64,000 nucleotides of DNA from Hyphomonas sp. CY54-11-8 (GTDB lineage Bacteria; Pseudomonadota; Alphaproteobacteria; Caulobacterales; Hyphomonadaceae), in assembly GCF_000682735.1 (NCBI RefSeq), contig NZ_AWFD01000002.1:124001-188000 (forward strand), written 5' to 3'. The translations under genes were made by a program, and so were the position numbers. This document shows positions 44,801-54,333 of the stretch, piece after piece; within the stretch, counting starts at the first letter, position 1; the number at the start of each line of letters is the position of its first letter. The notes under the pieces were generated by a model. It worked only from the letters and a program-made list of their open reading frames with translations. It ran no database searches and was not told the origin of the DNA.

Positions 44801-46129
44801 ATGGAAATTCTGCGGCCCGGGCCAATGGCCACGCTATTGGCGGCCATTGCTATTTGTTTAGCCAGTTGCACACAGGTGCCTGCAACCACACCACCACCGG
44901 CTCCGAAGCCACCGCAAGGCGCAGTGGTTCCGCCACCCATTGCAGACGAGCAAGACCATAGCCAGACTACTCGAACGGAGATCCTGATCGATGCACTCCA
45001 GAGAATGTCCGAGCACGGCCTACCGGTTGAGGCATATGAGCTTGAAAACATTGAAGCCTTGTCTGGCGAAGCGCGAAACTCTGCCCTTGGCAAAGCGTGG
45101 CAACTCGCCGCCACGCATCTGGCTCGTGGATATCTGAACCAGGAAACACTACAGCCCCGAACCGTGCCAGATGTTGCCGAAGTCAACATGTATGCCACCA
45201 TAAAAAACAATGGCGCAGAAGAGCTGGCCACTGCGCTCAGCACGCTCGCACCACAACATCCCTCCTATCTGGCGCTCCGACGAGAACTGTCTCGTCAGCA
45301 AGCAGCAATGGAAGCAGCAACCGATCCCGCGGCCAAGTCCCGACTCCTGACCCAAATAAATCAGCTGCGCGTAAACCTGGAGCGTTGGCGATGGCTGCCG
45401 CATGACCTCGGAGAGCGGTCAGTGCTTGCAAATATTGCCAGTTTTGATGTCACGACATTTGAACAGGAAACGCCCACATCCAGCTATGCGGCCATTTTTG
45501 GCAAGGCGCAGCGGCAGACACCGATCTTCTCCGATGAGATCGAATATATCGTGTTTAATCCGTGGTGGGAGATTCCGGACAGTATCGCCCGCAAGGACAA
45601 ACTGACTCAGTTCCGGCAGGACCCGGGTGCGATTACCCGGCTGGGATATCAGGTGCTGGACCGTCAGGGCCGCAAGGTTGATCCTGCAACCATCGACTGG
45701 AATGCGGTCTCGGCGGAAACCTTCCCTTATCGCTTGCGTCAGGCGCCCGGCCCACAGAATGCGTTGGGACAGGTCAAGATCATGTTTCCCAATTCGCACA
45801 ATGTTTATCTGCACGACACCAACGACAAGAGTTTGTTCGACTCCGATGAACGCATCTTCTCTTCAGGGTGCGTGCGCGTCCAGAATCCCCTGGACCTAGC
45901 TGCGTGGATTTTGAAGGAAACACCCGGCTGGGACCGGATGACCATAGAAACGGTTGTCGCCTCAGGCGATGAAACACGCGTAGATCTGAAGAGTGTGGTT
46001 CCCGTCTACGTCGTCTACATGACGACGGTCAGCAATGCCTGCGGGGATGTGACTTACCTGAAAGACATTTATGGCAGGGATGCTGCAGTGCTTTCCGCCT
46101 TGCAGCCGTCCCCCACCTATCAGAACTGA
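44801..46129 (+). CDS. L,D-transpeptidase (YkuD domain, YcbB-like) lipoprotein
   Basis: 442 residues. A lipobox LASC (Cys23) and a proline-rich linker lead into a scaffold region and then the YkuD catalytic domain. The catalytic pattern is HxxN (His338 in YLHDTN) and SSGCVRVQ (nucleophile Cys357). Size and the RWRWLPHDLGERSVLANI entry segment resemble the YcbB/LdtD group. These enzymes form 3-3 peptidoglycan crosslinks or attach proteins to peptidoglycan. It is the last gene of the plus-strand cluster and its stop lies directly against the convergent amidase stop. Confidence 0.9.
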   Translation: MEILRPGPMATLLAAIAICLASCTQVPATTPPPAPKPPQGAVVPPPIADEQDHSQTTRTEILIDALQRMSEHGLPVEAYELENIEALSGEARNSALGKAWQLAATHLARGYLNQETLQPRTVPDVAEVNMYATIKNNGAEELATALSTLAPQHPSYLALRRELSRQQAAMEAATDPAAKSRLLTQINQLRVNLERWRWLPHDLGERSVLANIASFDVTTFEQETPTSSYAAIFGKAQRQTPIFSDEIEYIVFNPWWEIPDSIARKDKLTQFRQDPGAITRLGYQVLDRQGRKVDPATIDWNAVSAETFPYRLRQAPGPQNALGQVKIMFPNSHNVYLHDTNDKSLFDSDERIFSSGCVRVQNPLDLAAWILKETPGWDRMTIETVVASGDETRVDLKSVVPVYVVYMTTVSNACGDVTYLKDIYGRDAAVLSALQPSPTYQN

Positions 46130-47737
46130 TTATTTCGTCATCGCCGCAGAGATCTCAAGCCGGTCTTCTGCGCTTTCCAGATAGTGCGGATCTGGCCGCA
46201 ACAGGCTCGCCTGTTCGTAGGCATAGCCGTACGCAATGATTGCGGCATCATCACCAGCGGACCCGATAAACGACACACCGATCGGAATGCCATGCACATC
46301 GCCCATCGGCACCGTTAGATGCGGATAGCCCGCCTGCGCCGCTATGGAACCCGCGCCAGCCCATGCCGGCCAGACGTCGCCATTGACCGGATCAATGCGA
46401 GGCGCGACGGGGCCAGATGGAGACACAAGCAGGTTCACGTCATATTCGGCGAGCAGGCGATCAATCCCCTGCTCCCGCGTTGAAAACCTGACGGCCGCCT
46501 TCGCACCCAGATATTCGGGATCTGTCAGTGGTCCACGTGCTTCAGATTCCTCAAACAGACTCTGACCGAACAGCGGCATCTCTTCGTCCGCATGGATGTC
46601 ATTGAACGCAATCAATTCCCGAAGCGTCCGGGTGGTTACCGTTTCCGGGGTGGTCGCGAGATACGCGTTCAGGCTGTCCTTGAATTCGTATTCGAGTAGC
46701 GGGAGCGTGCTGTCCCGGAAATTTTCTGCCGCCGGCTCAAACGCTTCAATATCGACAAGGGTGGCGCCTTGCGCTTCCATCACAGCCAATGCAGCGTCGA
46801 AGTGCTCCTTGATGTCCTTGTTGGACCCTTCTGCAAATCGCAACACACCAATCCGCATGCCTTTAAGCGCATCGGGTGACAAGCTGAGCGTATAGTCCTC
46901 ATCGCCCGGATCCATGGCGTTCATCATCAGGGCCGCACCGCGTACTGTTCGCGTCATCGGACCCGCTGTGTCCTGCGAAGGAGAGATCGGCACAATGCCT
47001 TCCTGGGAAATCAGGCCAACGGTGGGCTTGAAACCCACAATGCCATTGACATTGGACGGGCAGATAATCGAGCCATTGGTTTCGGTGCCGACGGCGCCAG
47101 CAGCAAGTGACGCGGCGACCGCCACGCCGGATCCGGAACTGGATCCACAAGGATTCCGGTCCAGCATATGCGGATTGCGAACCTGTCCGCCCACAGAAGA
47201 CCAACCACTCATGGAGTCGTTATCGCGAAAATTGGCCCATTGGCTGAGATTGGTTTTGCCGAGAATGATCGCGCCCTGCGACCTGAGCCCGGCAACCAAA
47301 GGGCTGTCACGGCCCGTGATATTGTCTTTCAACGCCAGCGACCCGGCAGTTGTCGGCATGGGATCGAGGCTTTCGATATTGTCCTTCAGAAGAACTGGCA
47401 CACCGTCCATAGGCCCAAGCGTATCGCCATTCGCGCGGCGCTGGTCACTGGCTCGCGCCAGAGGCAAGGCATTCGGATTGAGCGAAATGATGCTCTGCAG
47501 GCGAGGTCCTTCGCGATCGAGTTTTGTAATACGGTCGAGGTAGGCTTGGGTGAGTTCTTCCGATGTCACCTCTCCGGCAGCGAGGCTCTCCACCAGTTCA
47601 GGTAGAGTTTGTGCGACAATGCCTGTGGCCTCATAGGATGGCATCACCGCAATCTCCTCCTGAGGAGCGGGTTCAGGCCGCCCCCCGCATCCAGCCAGGA
47701 CCAGAGCCAACAACGAAGCTGTCACGAGAATTCTCAT
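46130..47737 (-). CDS. Amidase-signature family lipoprotein
   Basis: 535 residues. A signal peptide ends in the lipobox VLAGC (about Cys17). The amidase domain has the Ser-cisSer-Lys triad: Lys118 in LLKDNIE, cis-Ser in GSSSGSGVAVAA (about 201) and the nucleophile in GTETNGSI (about Ser223). Such enzymes hydrolyse amide bonds of small molecules; the surface or periplasmic location points to peptide, amide-lipid or drug-like substrates, but none is predicted. The ATG at 47737 has GAGGG at good spacing. Confidence 0.9.
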   Translation of the reverse strand: MRILVTASLLALVLAGCGGRPEPAPQEEIAVMPSYEATGIVAQTLPELVESLAAGEVTSEELTQAYLDRITKLDREGPRLQSIISLNPNALPLARASDQRRANGDTLGPMDGVPVLLKDNIESLDPMPTTAGSLALKDNITGRDSPLVAGLRSQGAIILGKTNLSQWANFRDNDSMSGWSSVGGQVRNPHMLDRNPCGSSSGSGVAVAASLAAGAVGTETNGSIICPSNVNGIVGFKPTVGLISQEGIVPISPSQDTAGPMTRTVRGAALMMNAMDPGDEDYTLSLSPDALKGMRIGVLRFAEGSNKDIKEHFDAALAVMEAQGATLVDIEAFEPAAENFRDSTLPLLEYEFKDSLNAYLATTPETVTTRTLRELIAFNDIHADEEMPLFGQSLFEESEARGPLTDPEYLGAKAAVRFSTREQGIDRLLAEYDVNLLVSPSGPVAPRIDPVNGDVWPAWAGAGSIAAQAGYPHLTVPMGDVHGIPIGVSFIGSAGDDAAIIAYGYAYEQASLLRPDPHYLESAEDRLEISAAMTK

Positions 47738-47809
47738 GCCCATTACCCTCTACATCTGGATAGAGAGCCTAGCCGACAGGCCACAGAGAACAAGGGCAAT
47801 CGTGCGGAA

Positions 47810-48874
47810 CTAGTTGGTTACGATGCCCAGCCGCTTTCGAAGCGTGCGGCCGAGATTGTTCATCCAGACCGGTCGAGCCGCCACGTCAATTTTCCAGGAA
47901 AGCAGGGTTCGCGCGGCTCCATTCGGCAGAATACCCATCAGGATCCACCAGGCATTCTTCGGCAAAGCTTTGCTGCCATACTCAAGACGGTTTGCTCGGC
48001 GCAGCTTCTGCAGCAGATTCTTCCGGGTGTCCGATTTGACCGGGTGGGCGCCGGGATCAAAGACGATTGAGATGAGCCGCTCTTGCAGGTGATCCGCATC
48101 CCGTTCGCCGATGTCTTCCGCCACCTTGAGACCAAGCCGGGCAGAATGACTGCGGATCACATCATGACGCGCCTGATGATGCTCAATCCGCCACCGACCT
48201 CGCTTGGCGTAGTTTTTTGCAAACTGCGTGTGCTGGGAGGGATGAAGGCGATAACCACAAATTGCTTCGTCCAGACCGCGGACCGGGCCATACAATGGAA
48301 CCGCGGCCGTCAGGTACCCGTCTCCGCCATAGGCGAATGCCTCTGAATTGACCGGCACAATCCGCTGCAATGCCCAACGAGCGAAAACCATACCGGACGT
48401 GATCGTGCCGGAATAACTTCCAATGTCGCGGAGCCTGGCTGACACATCTCCATTTGCAAACGGCACCTGAAGCGGCGGGTAGAAGTCGCCCAAATTGTCC
48501 TCAAGATCCGCATAGCGCATCCGATAGAGGTACATGGCAACCTTGGGATCATAGTTAGCCAGGATCCGGTTCGCCGCCCCAGGCAACAGGAAATCGTCGG
48601 CGTCCAGGAACTGGACGAGATCGCCGGTTGCAATTTCAAGCCCGGCATTAAAGCCGCCCCCCTGCCCGACATTTTCCGCCAGGAACACCGGGATAACGCG
48701 ATCACCAAATGACTGAATGACTTCGCGCGAATTGTCGGTGGAACAATCGTCAACCACGACCAGCTCAATCTCCACGTCCTGTGACAGGACGCTGTCGATC
48801 GCCCTCGTAATGAAGTTGGCGTAATTGTAGTTCGTGATCACCACCGAAAACTTCGGTGCAGCACTTGTCGTCAT
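47810..48874 (-). CDS. Family 2 glycosyltransferase
   Basis: 354 residues. FSVVITNYNYANFITRAIDS, VVVDDCSTDNS, GQGGGFNAGL and the DxD-containing VQFLDADDFLLPG are the GT-A landmarks of family GT2. A C-terminal region of about 130 residues shows no membrane helix. Donor and acceptor are unknown. It is isolated from the main polysaccharide region by 20 kb and lies 82 bp downstream of ettA, with an imperfect hairpin between them. Confidence 0.87.
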   Translation of the reverse strand: MTTSAAPKFSVVITNYNYANFITRAIDSVLSQDVEIELVVVDDCSTDNSREVIQSFGDRVIPVFLAENVGQGGGFNAGLEIATGDLVQFLDADDFLLPGAANRILANYDPKVAMYLYRMRYADLEDNLGDFYPPLQVPFANGDVSARLRDIGSYSGTITSGMVFARWALQRIVPVNSEAFAYGGDGYLTAAVPLYGPVRGLDEAICGYRLHPSQHTQFAKNYAKRGRWRIEHHQARHDVIRSHSARLGLKVAEDIGERDADHLQERLISIVFDPGAHPVKSDTRKNLLQKLRRANRLEYGSKALPKNAWWILMGILPNGAARTLLSWKIDVAARPVWMNNLGRTLRKRLGIVTN

Positions 48875-48894
48875 ATCGGGCTCCCTGACGCCCG

Positions 48895-48930
48895 TCCTTA
48901 CGCAAGATTCGCACCGAATTGCGTAAAGGA
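48895..48930. repeat. Hairpin between ettA and the glycosyltransferase
   Basis: TCCTTACGCAA (48895-48905) and TTGCGTAAAGGA (48919-48930) pair with one bulged base, and the inner TTCG/CGAA can extend the stem. There is no T-run on either side, so it is not a standard terminator. It may be an mRNA-processing or attenuating structure. Confidence 0.4.
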
Positions 48931-48956
48931 CAGTGCCGGGAGCTGAAAAAGTTCGC

Positions 48957-50621
48957 CTAGCGCGCGAATTTCTTGAATTTCAGACGCTTCGGGTTCACCG
49001 CATCCTCACCAAGACGACGCTTCTTGTCTTCCAGATAGGAGGAAAAATCACCTTCGAACCATTCGACGTGGCTATCGCCCTCGAAAGCGAGAATGTGAGT
49101 GGCCATGCGGTCAAGGAACCAGCGGTCGTGGCTGATGATCACGGCGCAGCCAGGGAAGGCATCAAGGCCTTCTTCCAGCGCCTGCAGCGTTTCCACATCG
49201 AGATCGTTGGTCGGTTCGTCGAGCAGAAGGACGTTGGAGCTTTCCTTCAGCATCTTGGCGAGGTGCACACGGTTACGTTCACCACCGGACAGCAGACCGA
49301 CCTTCTTCTGCTGATCCGAGCCCTTGAAGTTGAAGGCACCGACATAGGCGCGCGAGTTTACTTCCACACCGCCAAGATCGATCACATCCGTACCGCCTGA
49401 GATCTCTTCCCAGACATTCTTGCCGTCGTCGAGCTTGTTGCGGCTCTGGTCGACATAGCCAAATTTCACCGTATCGCCGACACGCAGCGTACCGGCATCC
49501 GGCTCTTCCTGGCCGAGGATCATCTTGAACAGGGTCGACTTACCGGCACCGTTCGGACCGATGACGCCGACGATACCGCCGGGCGGCAGTTTGAAGTCGA
49601 GGTCTTCAATCAGGAGGTTATTGCCGAAGCCTTTGCGCAGGCCTTCAGCCTCCAGCACCACGTTGCCGAGGCGCGGACCGGGTGGAATGCGGATCTGAGC
49701 CGTGGAAACCTTTTCGCGTTCGGCCTCGGCGGCCTTCTGCTCATAGGACTGGATACGCGCCTTGGATTTGGCCTGACGCGCTTTCGGACTGGAACGGACC
49801 CATTCGAGTTCCTTCGCGAGGGAGCGTTGCTTGCCACGCTCTTCGCGGGCCTCCTGCTCCATCCGTTTGGCTTTCTGTTCCAGCCAGTCGGAATAGTTAC
49901 CCTGGTAGGGAATGCCGCGGCCCCGGTCGAGCTCGAGAATCCAGGTCGTAATGTCGTCCAGGAAGTAACGGTCGTGAGTTACAAGGATCACGCAGCCCGG
50001 AAAATTGATCAGGTAGTTCTGGAGCCAGGCGACCGTTTCGGCATCGAGGTGGTTGGTCGGTTCGTCCATCAGGATCATGTCGGGCTTCGACAGAAGCAGG
50101 GCGCAAATTGCGACCCGGCGGATTTCACCGCCGGACAGCTTGGTCACGTCCGCGTCGTCATCCGGGCAGCGGAGAGCTTCCATAGCCATCTGGATCTTGG
50201 AGTCGATATCCCAAGCATCTGCAGCGTCGATCTTCTCCTGGAGCTCCGTCATCTGCTCCATCAGCTCATCGGAATAGTCTTCGCCGAGCTTGCCGGAGAT
50301 CTCGTTGAACTGGTCCAGCATCTGCTTTTCAGGGCATGCCGCAGCGATGTTCTCGAACACCGTCTTGCTCTCATCAAGCTTCGGCTCCTGGGGCAAGTAG
50401 CCGACTTTCACGCCGTCTGCAGACCAGGCTTCGCCAATGAACTCCTTGTCCTGCCCCGCCATGATGCGAAGCAGAGTCGATTTACCGGAACCGTTTACGC
50501 CGACCACACCGATCTTGGCGTCGGGAAGGAAAGACAGGTGAATGTTTTCAAACACCTTCTTGCCACCCGGGTAGACCTTGGTGAGGCCCTGCATGTGGTA
50601 AACGTATTGAGGTCCGGCCAT
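48957..50621 (-). CDS. ettA: Energy-dependent translational throttle protein EttA (ABC-F)
   Basis: 554 residues with two ABC domains: Walker A motifs GVNGSGKST and GPNGAGKST, signature motifs LSGGEIRRV and LSGGERNRV, and Walker B MDEPTNHLD and LDEPTNDLD. The interdomain linker with WVRSSPKARQAKSKARIQSYE is typical of EttA. ABC-F proteins act on the ribosome; EttA gates entry into elongation according to ADP/ATP level. No membrane domain. ATG 50621 (MAGPQYVYHM) is the family start. Confidence 0.95.
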   Translation of the reverse strand: MAGPQYVYHMQGLTKVYPGGKKVFENIHLSFLPDAKIGVVGVNGSGKSTLLRIMAGQDKEFIGEAWSADGVKVGYLPQEPKLDESKTVFENIAAACPEKQMLDQFNEISGKLGEDYSDELMEQMTELQEKIDAADAWDIDSKIQMAMEALRCPDDDADVTKLSGGEIRRVAICALLLSKPDMILMDEPTNHLDAETVAWLQNYLINFPGCVILVTHDRYFLDDITTWILELDRGRGIPYQGNYSDWLEQKAKRMEQEAREERGKQRSLAKELEWVRSSPKARQAKSKARIQSYEQKAAEAEREKVSTAQIRIPPGPRLGNVVLEAEGLRKGFGNNLLIEDLDFKLPPGGIVGVIGPNGAGKSTLFKMILGQEEPDAGTLRVGDTVKFGYVDQSRNKLDDGKNVWEEISGGTDVIDLGGVEVNSRAYVGAFNFKGSDQQKKVGLLSGGERNRVHLAKMLKESSNVLLLDEPTNDLDVETLQALEEGLDAFPGCAVIISHDRWFLDRMATHILAFEGDSHVEWFEGDFSSYLEDKKRRLGEDAVNPKRLKFKKFAR

Positions 50622-50705
50622 GGCGGAAGAATCCTGTTTGGGGAAGTTATGTCGCCGCTGAGTTACGCACTCGCCCCATAAAATCAAGCGCGCAGGTGCC
50701 CGCGG

Positions 50706-51008
50706 TCACCCAACTGGAGCCAACAGCGACGCCATGGGCAAGAGATCCCACCGGAAGCCGAGACCGGCACGGATGACAGGGTCGTCGGCACAAAGGCGTC
50801 GCGCATCCACTTCATCATCGGCCTCCGCAATCGCCACACCCCATGTCCCTTCAGGGTCCATCACCGGTCCGGCCGCAAACACGACCCCGGTGTCGATCAG
50901 GTGCCGGATATAGTCGGAATGCCGTTCCATCGCCTCCAGTTCAGGCGCGCTGGCATCCGCGGGGAAACTCCGGCGCGGTGGAATAAGCTTCATGAGGAAA
51001 AAGGCCAT
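50706..51008 (-). CDS. YciI-family protein
   Basis: 100 residues with the ferredoxin-like YciI fold: RHSDYIRHLIDTGVVFAAGP and the family's conserved HSDY histidine and the DDP turn (CADDPVIRAGL). Some relatives are dehalogenase-like or polyketide-associated, but most are unassigned. It lies between the Sel1-repeat gene (21 bp) and ettA (84 bp) on the same strand. Confidence 0.82.
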   Translation of the reverse strand: MAFFLMKLIPPRRSFPADASAPELEAMERHSDYIRHLIDTGVVFAAGPVMDPEGTWGVAIAEADDEVDARRLCADDPVIRAGLGFRWDLLPMASLLAPVG

Positions 51009-51029
51009 TCTATCCGGCTCCGCTTCCGA

Positions 51030-51662
51030 TCAGCCCGCCCTTCGAAAAGCGCGGTCCTGTTCTTCTGCGCTCATGGCAAGCTCAAGACGACGAAGCTCCT
51101 TGGCGGCTTGAGTATTCCCAAGCCGCTCGGATTGCCGGAACCAACGCCAGGCTTTCACCAGATCCTGCGGACTTCCATGGCCACCCGCATGGGCAATACC
51201 GAGATTGAAAGCGCAACGGCTGTTACCGAGGGCCGCCCCCCGGCTCCACCAATTGCGCGCAGCGGCCGGATCGGCCTCCCCGCCTTGTCCGGACATCAAC
51301 ATCAGTCCGAGATAGGTGATGGCGTCCGTTTCATCCTGCTGCGCGGCCCGCAGAAACAGGAACCGGGCACGGCGGTGGTCTGCCGCTCCCCCGAGACCGT
51401 GAAAGCACATAAATCCCAGATTAAACAGTCCTGTAGGGTGACCTGCGCTCGCCGCCTGATGGTAATAGGCTCGTGCAGCAACCAGATCCTGCCGCACCAC
51501 GCGTCCTGCGTGAAGCATCGCACCATAATTGTTGGCTGCAGCAATATGGCCGGCATCGGCGGCACGGCGCATCATGTCAGCGCCACGAAGAAGTGCGTTG
51601 CCACCTCGGTCCGAAGCGACCAGGGTAATTGCTTCCTGAAACAATCCCACCCCATTCATCAT
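51030..51662 (-). CDS. Sel1-repeat protein
   Basis: 210 residues with four or five Sel1-like repeats, for example AANNYGAMLHAGRVVRQDLV, GLFNLGFMCFHGLGGAADH, AITYLGLMLMSGQGGEADP and CAFNLGIAHAGGHGSPQDL. Sel1 proteins are protein-protein adaptors. No signal peptide is seen from the ATG at 51662, so it is probably cytoplasmic. An in-frame extension to 51809 would cross the promoter region of the divergent peptidase gene and is rejected. The ribosome site is weak. Confidence 0.82.
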   Translation of the reverse strand: MMNGVGLFQEAITLVASDRGGNALLRGADMMRRAADAGHIAAANNYGAMLHAGRVVRQDLVAARAYYHQAASAGHPTGLFNLGFMCFHGLGGAADHRRARFLFLRAAQQDETDAITYLGLMLMSGQGGEADPAAARNWWSRGAALGNSRCAFNLGIAHAGGHGSPQDLVKAWRWFRQSERLGNTQAAKELRRLELAMSAEEQDRAFRRAG

Positions 51663-51795
51663 GGAACTCACTTTATTGTGAGGCCTTGTCTTGGCTAGGG
51701 GGCGAAAGCAGTCAGTGTAGAAAAAAATGCAAACGGCCTGTTTCACCAGCTGGAATGGATGACAAATGCCAGCTGGCACGGCTAGTTTCAGAAGC

Positions 51796-54114
51796 ATGAA
51801 ACCCGCCATTCATACCCTGTTTACTGTGCTCGCGGCTGCCATCATTTTTGCCGCCGCCTCGATGGCCCAGACACCGAAAAATACCGTGGAGACCGAAATA
51901 TTGACCAACGCGCCAGACACTCTGCCGCTTGAACGCCTTTATGCGTCACCTTCCCTATCCGGCCCCACAGCCCGCATGGTGAAATACTCCCCCGACGGAA
52001 CACGCGTGACGTTCCTCAAATCGCGTGCTGACGAACAGAACCGGTTCGACCTCTGGCAATATGACGTCTCGACCGGCACGCAGAGCATGCTGGTCGACTC
52101 AAGACTTCTCGAGCCCAAAACTGTGAACCTGTCAGAAGAGGAAAAAGCCCTGCGGGAACGGATGCGAATTTCAGGTACGGTTGGAATTACTGACTATAGC
52201 TGGGGCTCCGCCGATACGATTCTCGTGCCGCTTGGCGGGGACCTGCACCTCATCACTCTGTCAGAAGATGGACCGGTCGCGAGACAGCTGACTCACACCG
52301 AAGCATTTGAATATGACGCCCGCATTTCTCCACGGGGGACTTATGTCAGCTTTGTCAGGGACGGCGCCGTATATGCTGTAGTGCTCGACACAGGAAAAGA
52401 AATCCAGCTGACACCGGACGCCGCTCCGGACAAAGGTGTCAGCTATGGCGTCGCCGAGTTCGTGGCACAGGAAGAAATGAAGCGTTTCACGGGATATTGG
52501 TGGAGCCCGGACGAACGCTATGTCGCCTATACGGAAGTGGATGAAAGCGGGGTCGATATTATTCCCCGCTTCGACATCGAGGCAGACAAGGTAACTGTCA
52601 TAGAGCAACGTTATCCTCGCGCCGGAAGACCAAACGCCGATATCGCTCTATACGTACACGACCTGAAGAAAGGCCGCACAGACCGCATTTTTGAAACCGG
52701 GCCGAACTCCTATCTCGCTCGCGTTTATTGGACGAGCACCAGTCTCTGGTTCCTCACCGTCAATAGAGAGCAAACAGAAATCCGCTACAACCGAACGGAC
52801 TCTTCACCCTGGCGAATATGGTCTCCTTACAAGGAACAAAACGCCAAATGGGTAAATCTCTCGAAGGATTTCTTCGAACTCCCCGACGGCCGCATTCTCC
52901 TGACGACGGAAGATGGCGGCATGCGCCACGCGATCGCCATTGATCCTGAAGGGCATGGCGACACGAGCATTGTCACCCCACCGGACGAAGTGCTGAACGC
53001 CTTTGAAACAGTCTCGCCCGATGGAAATACGCTCTATTACACCGGCTATGCTGACACAGTTCTGGAGCGGCATTTATACAGAACCACAATCGGAAAAACC
53101 AAAAAGCCCTTACCTCCTGCTCGCATCACTGAAGCCGGCAAGTTCTGGGACATAAAGGTCAGCCCTGACGGGCAAAGCTTTATTGGCACATCCTCATCCC
53201 CCAGCCAGCCGCCCCAAACCGGACTCTACCGGATCGACGGCACACGTGTCGGCTGGATCGAAGAAAATACACTCAATCACAACCATCCGTACACGCCATT
53301 CCTGCCGGGTCACGCCGAAGCGGAATATGGAACCCTGAAGGCCGAAGATGGACAGGATCTCAATTATTCCATCCTGAAACCGCCCAACTTTGATCCTGCA
53401 CAGAAGTACCCAGTGATCATCGAAGTCTATGGCGGCCCACATGTACAGACAGTCACGCGCAGCTGGGGCAGACTGTCAGATCAGTTCCTTGCCCGCCAGG
53501 GTTATATTGTATTCAGGCTCGACAATCGTGGCAGTGACAATCGCGGAAGAGAATTCGAAGATGTCATCTATCGCCGCACGGGCGGACCTGAAGTCCGGGA
53601 CCAACTGGCCGGGGTGGACTGGCTGAAAGCGCAACCCTTTGTCGATGCCGACCGGATTGCCATCAAGGGCGGATCATACGGAGGTTACATGACCCTGATG
53701 ACAATTCTGCAGGCCCCAGAAGGTACGTTTGCGGCGGCAATTTCTTCCGCGCCCGTTACGGACTGGAACCTTTACGATACATTCTACACGGAGCGCTACA
53801 TGGGCACACCGGAAAGCAATCCGGGCGGATATGCCGCTTCCAACGTGCTGCCCTCCGCTGGTAATCTGAACACCCCTCTCCTGCTGATCCACGGCATGGC
53901 AGACGACAACGTCACGTTCGACAACTCGACTCGTCTGATGGCTGTTTTGCAGCAGGAAAAGAAAATGTTTGAACTGATGACCTATCCAGGTCAGAGGCAC
54001 GGCATACGAGGCGAAGCATTGCAAATTCATGAGATGAAGACCGAAATGGAGTTCCTGAACCGGCACCTGAAAAACGTCCAAAGCGCTACGGACGAACCTC
54101 AAGGTCTTCCATGA
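51796..54114 (+). CDS. S9 family peptidase, dipeptidyl peptidase IV type
   Basis: 772 residues. A signal peptide (about 1-23, ending SMAQ) is followed by an N-terminal beta-propeller domain with a DPP4-type segment (VAQEEMKRFTGYWWSPDERY). The C-terminal alpha/beta hydrolase has Ser627 in GGSYGGYMT, Asp703 in HGMADDN and His735 in GQRHG. It should cleave X-Pro dipeptides from peptides in the periplasm. The VAQEEM segment contains the paired glutamates that recognise the free N-terminus. Its stop overlaps the next start (ATGATG at 54111), so translation is coupled. Confidence 0.94.
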   Translation: MKPAIHTLFTVLAAAIIFAAASMAQTPKNTVETEILTNAPDTLPLERLYASPSLSGPTARMVKYSPDGTRVTFLKSRADEQNRFDLWQYDVSTGTQSMLVDSRLLEPKTVNLSEEEKALRERMRISGTVGITDYSWGSADTILVPLGGDLHLITLSEDGPVARQLTHTEAFEYDARISPRGTYVSFVRDGAVYAVVLDTGKEIQLTPDAAPDKGVSYGVAEFVAQEEMKRFTGYWWSPDERYVAYTEVDESGVDIIPRFDIEADKVTVIEQRYPRAGRPNADIALYVHDLKKGRTDRIFETGPNSYLARVYWTSTSLWFLTVNREQTEIRYNRTDSSPWRIWSPYKEQNAKWVNLSKDFFELPDGRILLTTEDGGMRHAIAIDPEGHGDTSIVTPPDEVLNAFETVSPDGNTLYYTGYADTVLERHLYRTTIGKTKKPLPPARITEAGKFWDIKVSPDGQSFIGTSSSPSQPPQTGLYRIDGTRVGWIEENTLNHNHPYTPFLPGHAEAEYGTLKAEDGQDLNYSILKPPNFDPAQKYPVIIEVYGGPHVQTVTRSWGRLSDQFLARQGYIVFRLDNRGSDNRGREFEDVIYRRTGGPEVRDQLAGVDWLKAQPFVDADRIAIKGGSYGGYMTLMTILQAPEGTFAAAISSAPVTDWNLYDTFYTERYMGTPESNPGGYAASNVLPSAGNLNTPLLLIHGMADDNVTFDNSTRLMAVLQQEKKMFELMTYPGQRHGIRGEALQIHEMKTEMEFLNRHLKNVQSATDEPQGLP

Positions 54115-54332
54115 TGGAGTTTCTTGACAAGCTGCCTCTCAGTCTCGCGATCTTCGGATGCCTGACCCTCGGCCTGGCGCCATTTCTCCCTGAACCGCAT
54201 ATCTGGGAAAAACTGAAAATGCTTGCTAGCGGAACACTTCAGAAGCCTGTCGACATTTTTGATCTTTGCTTCCATGCGGCACCTTGGCTGCTTCTGGTCG
54301 CCAAACTGGCCCGCATGGCTGTAGTGAGATGA
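54111..54332 (+). CDS. Small two-helix membrane protein (annotated in relatives as RND-transporter-like)
   Basis: 73 residues: PLSLAIFGCLTLGLAPFLPEPHIWEKLKML and PVDIFDLCFHAAPWLLLVAKLARMAVV form two hydrophobic segments. Short proteins with this pattern occur widely in alphaproteobacteria and are often labelled RND transporter without experimental support; they are far too short to be one. The start codon overlaps the peptidase stop, and the NUDIX gene follows one base after the stop. This suggests a peptidase/membrane protein/NUDIX operon. Confidence 0.75.
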   Translation: MMEFLDKLPLSLAIFGCLTLGLAPFLPEPHIWEKLKMLASGTLQKPVDIFDLCFHAAPWLLLVAKLARMAVVR

Positions 54333-54333
54333 C

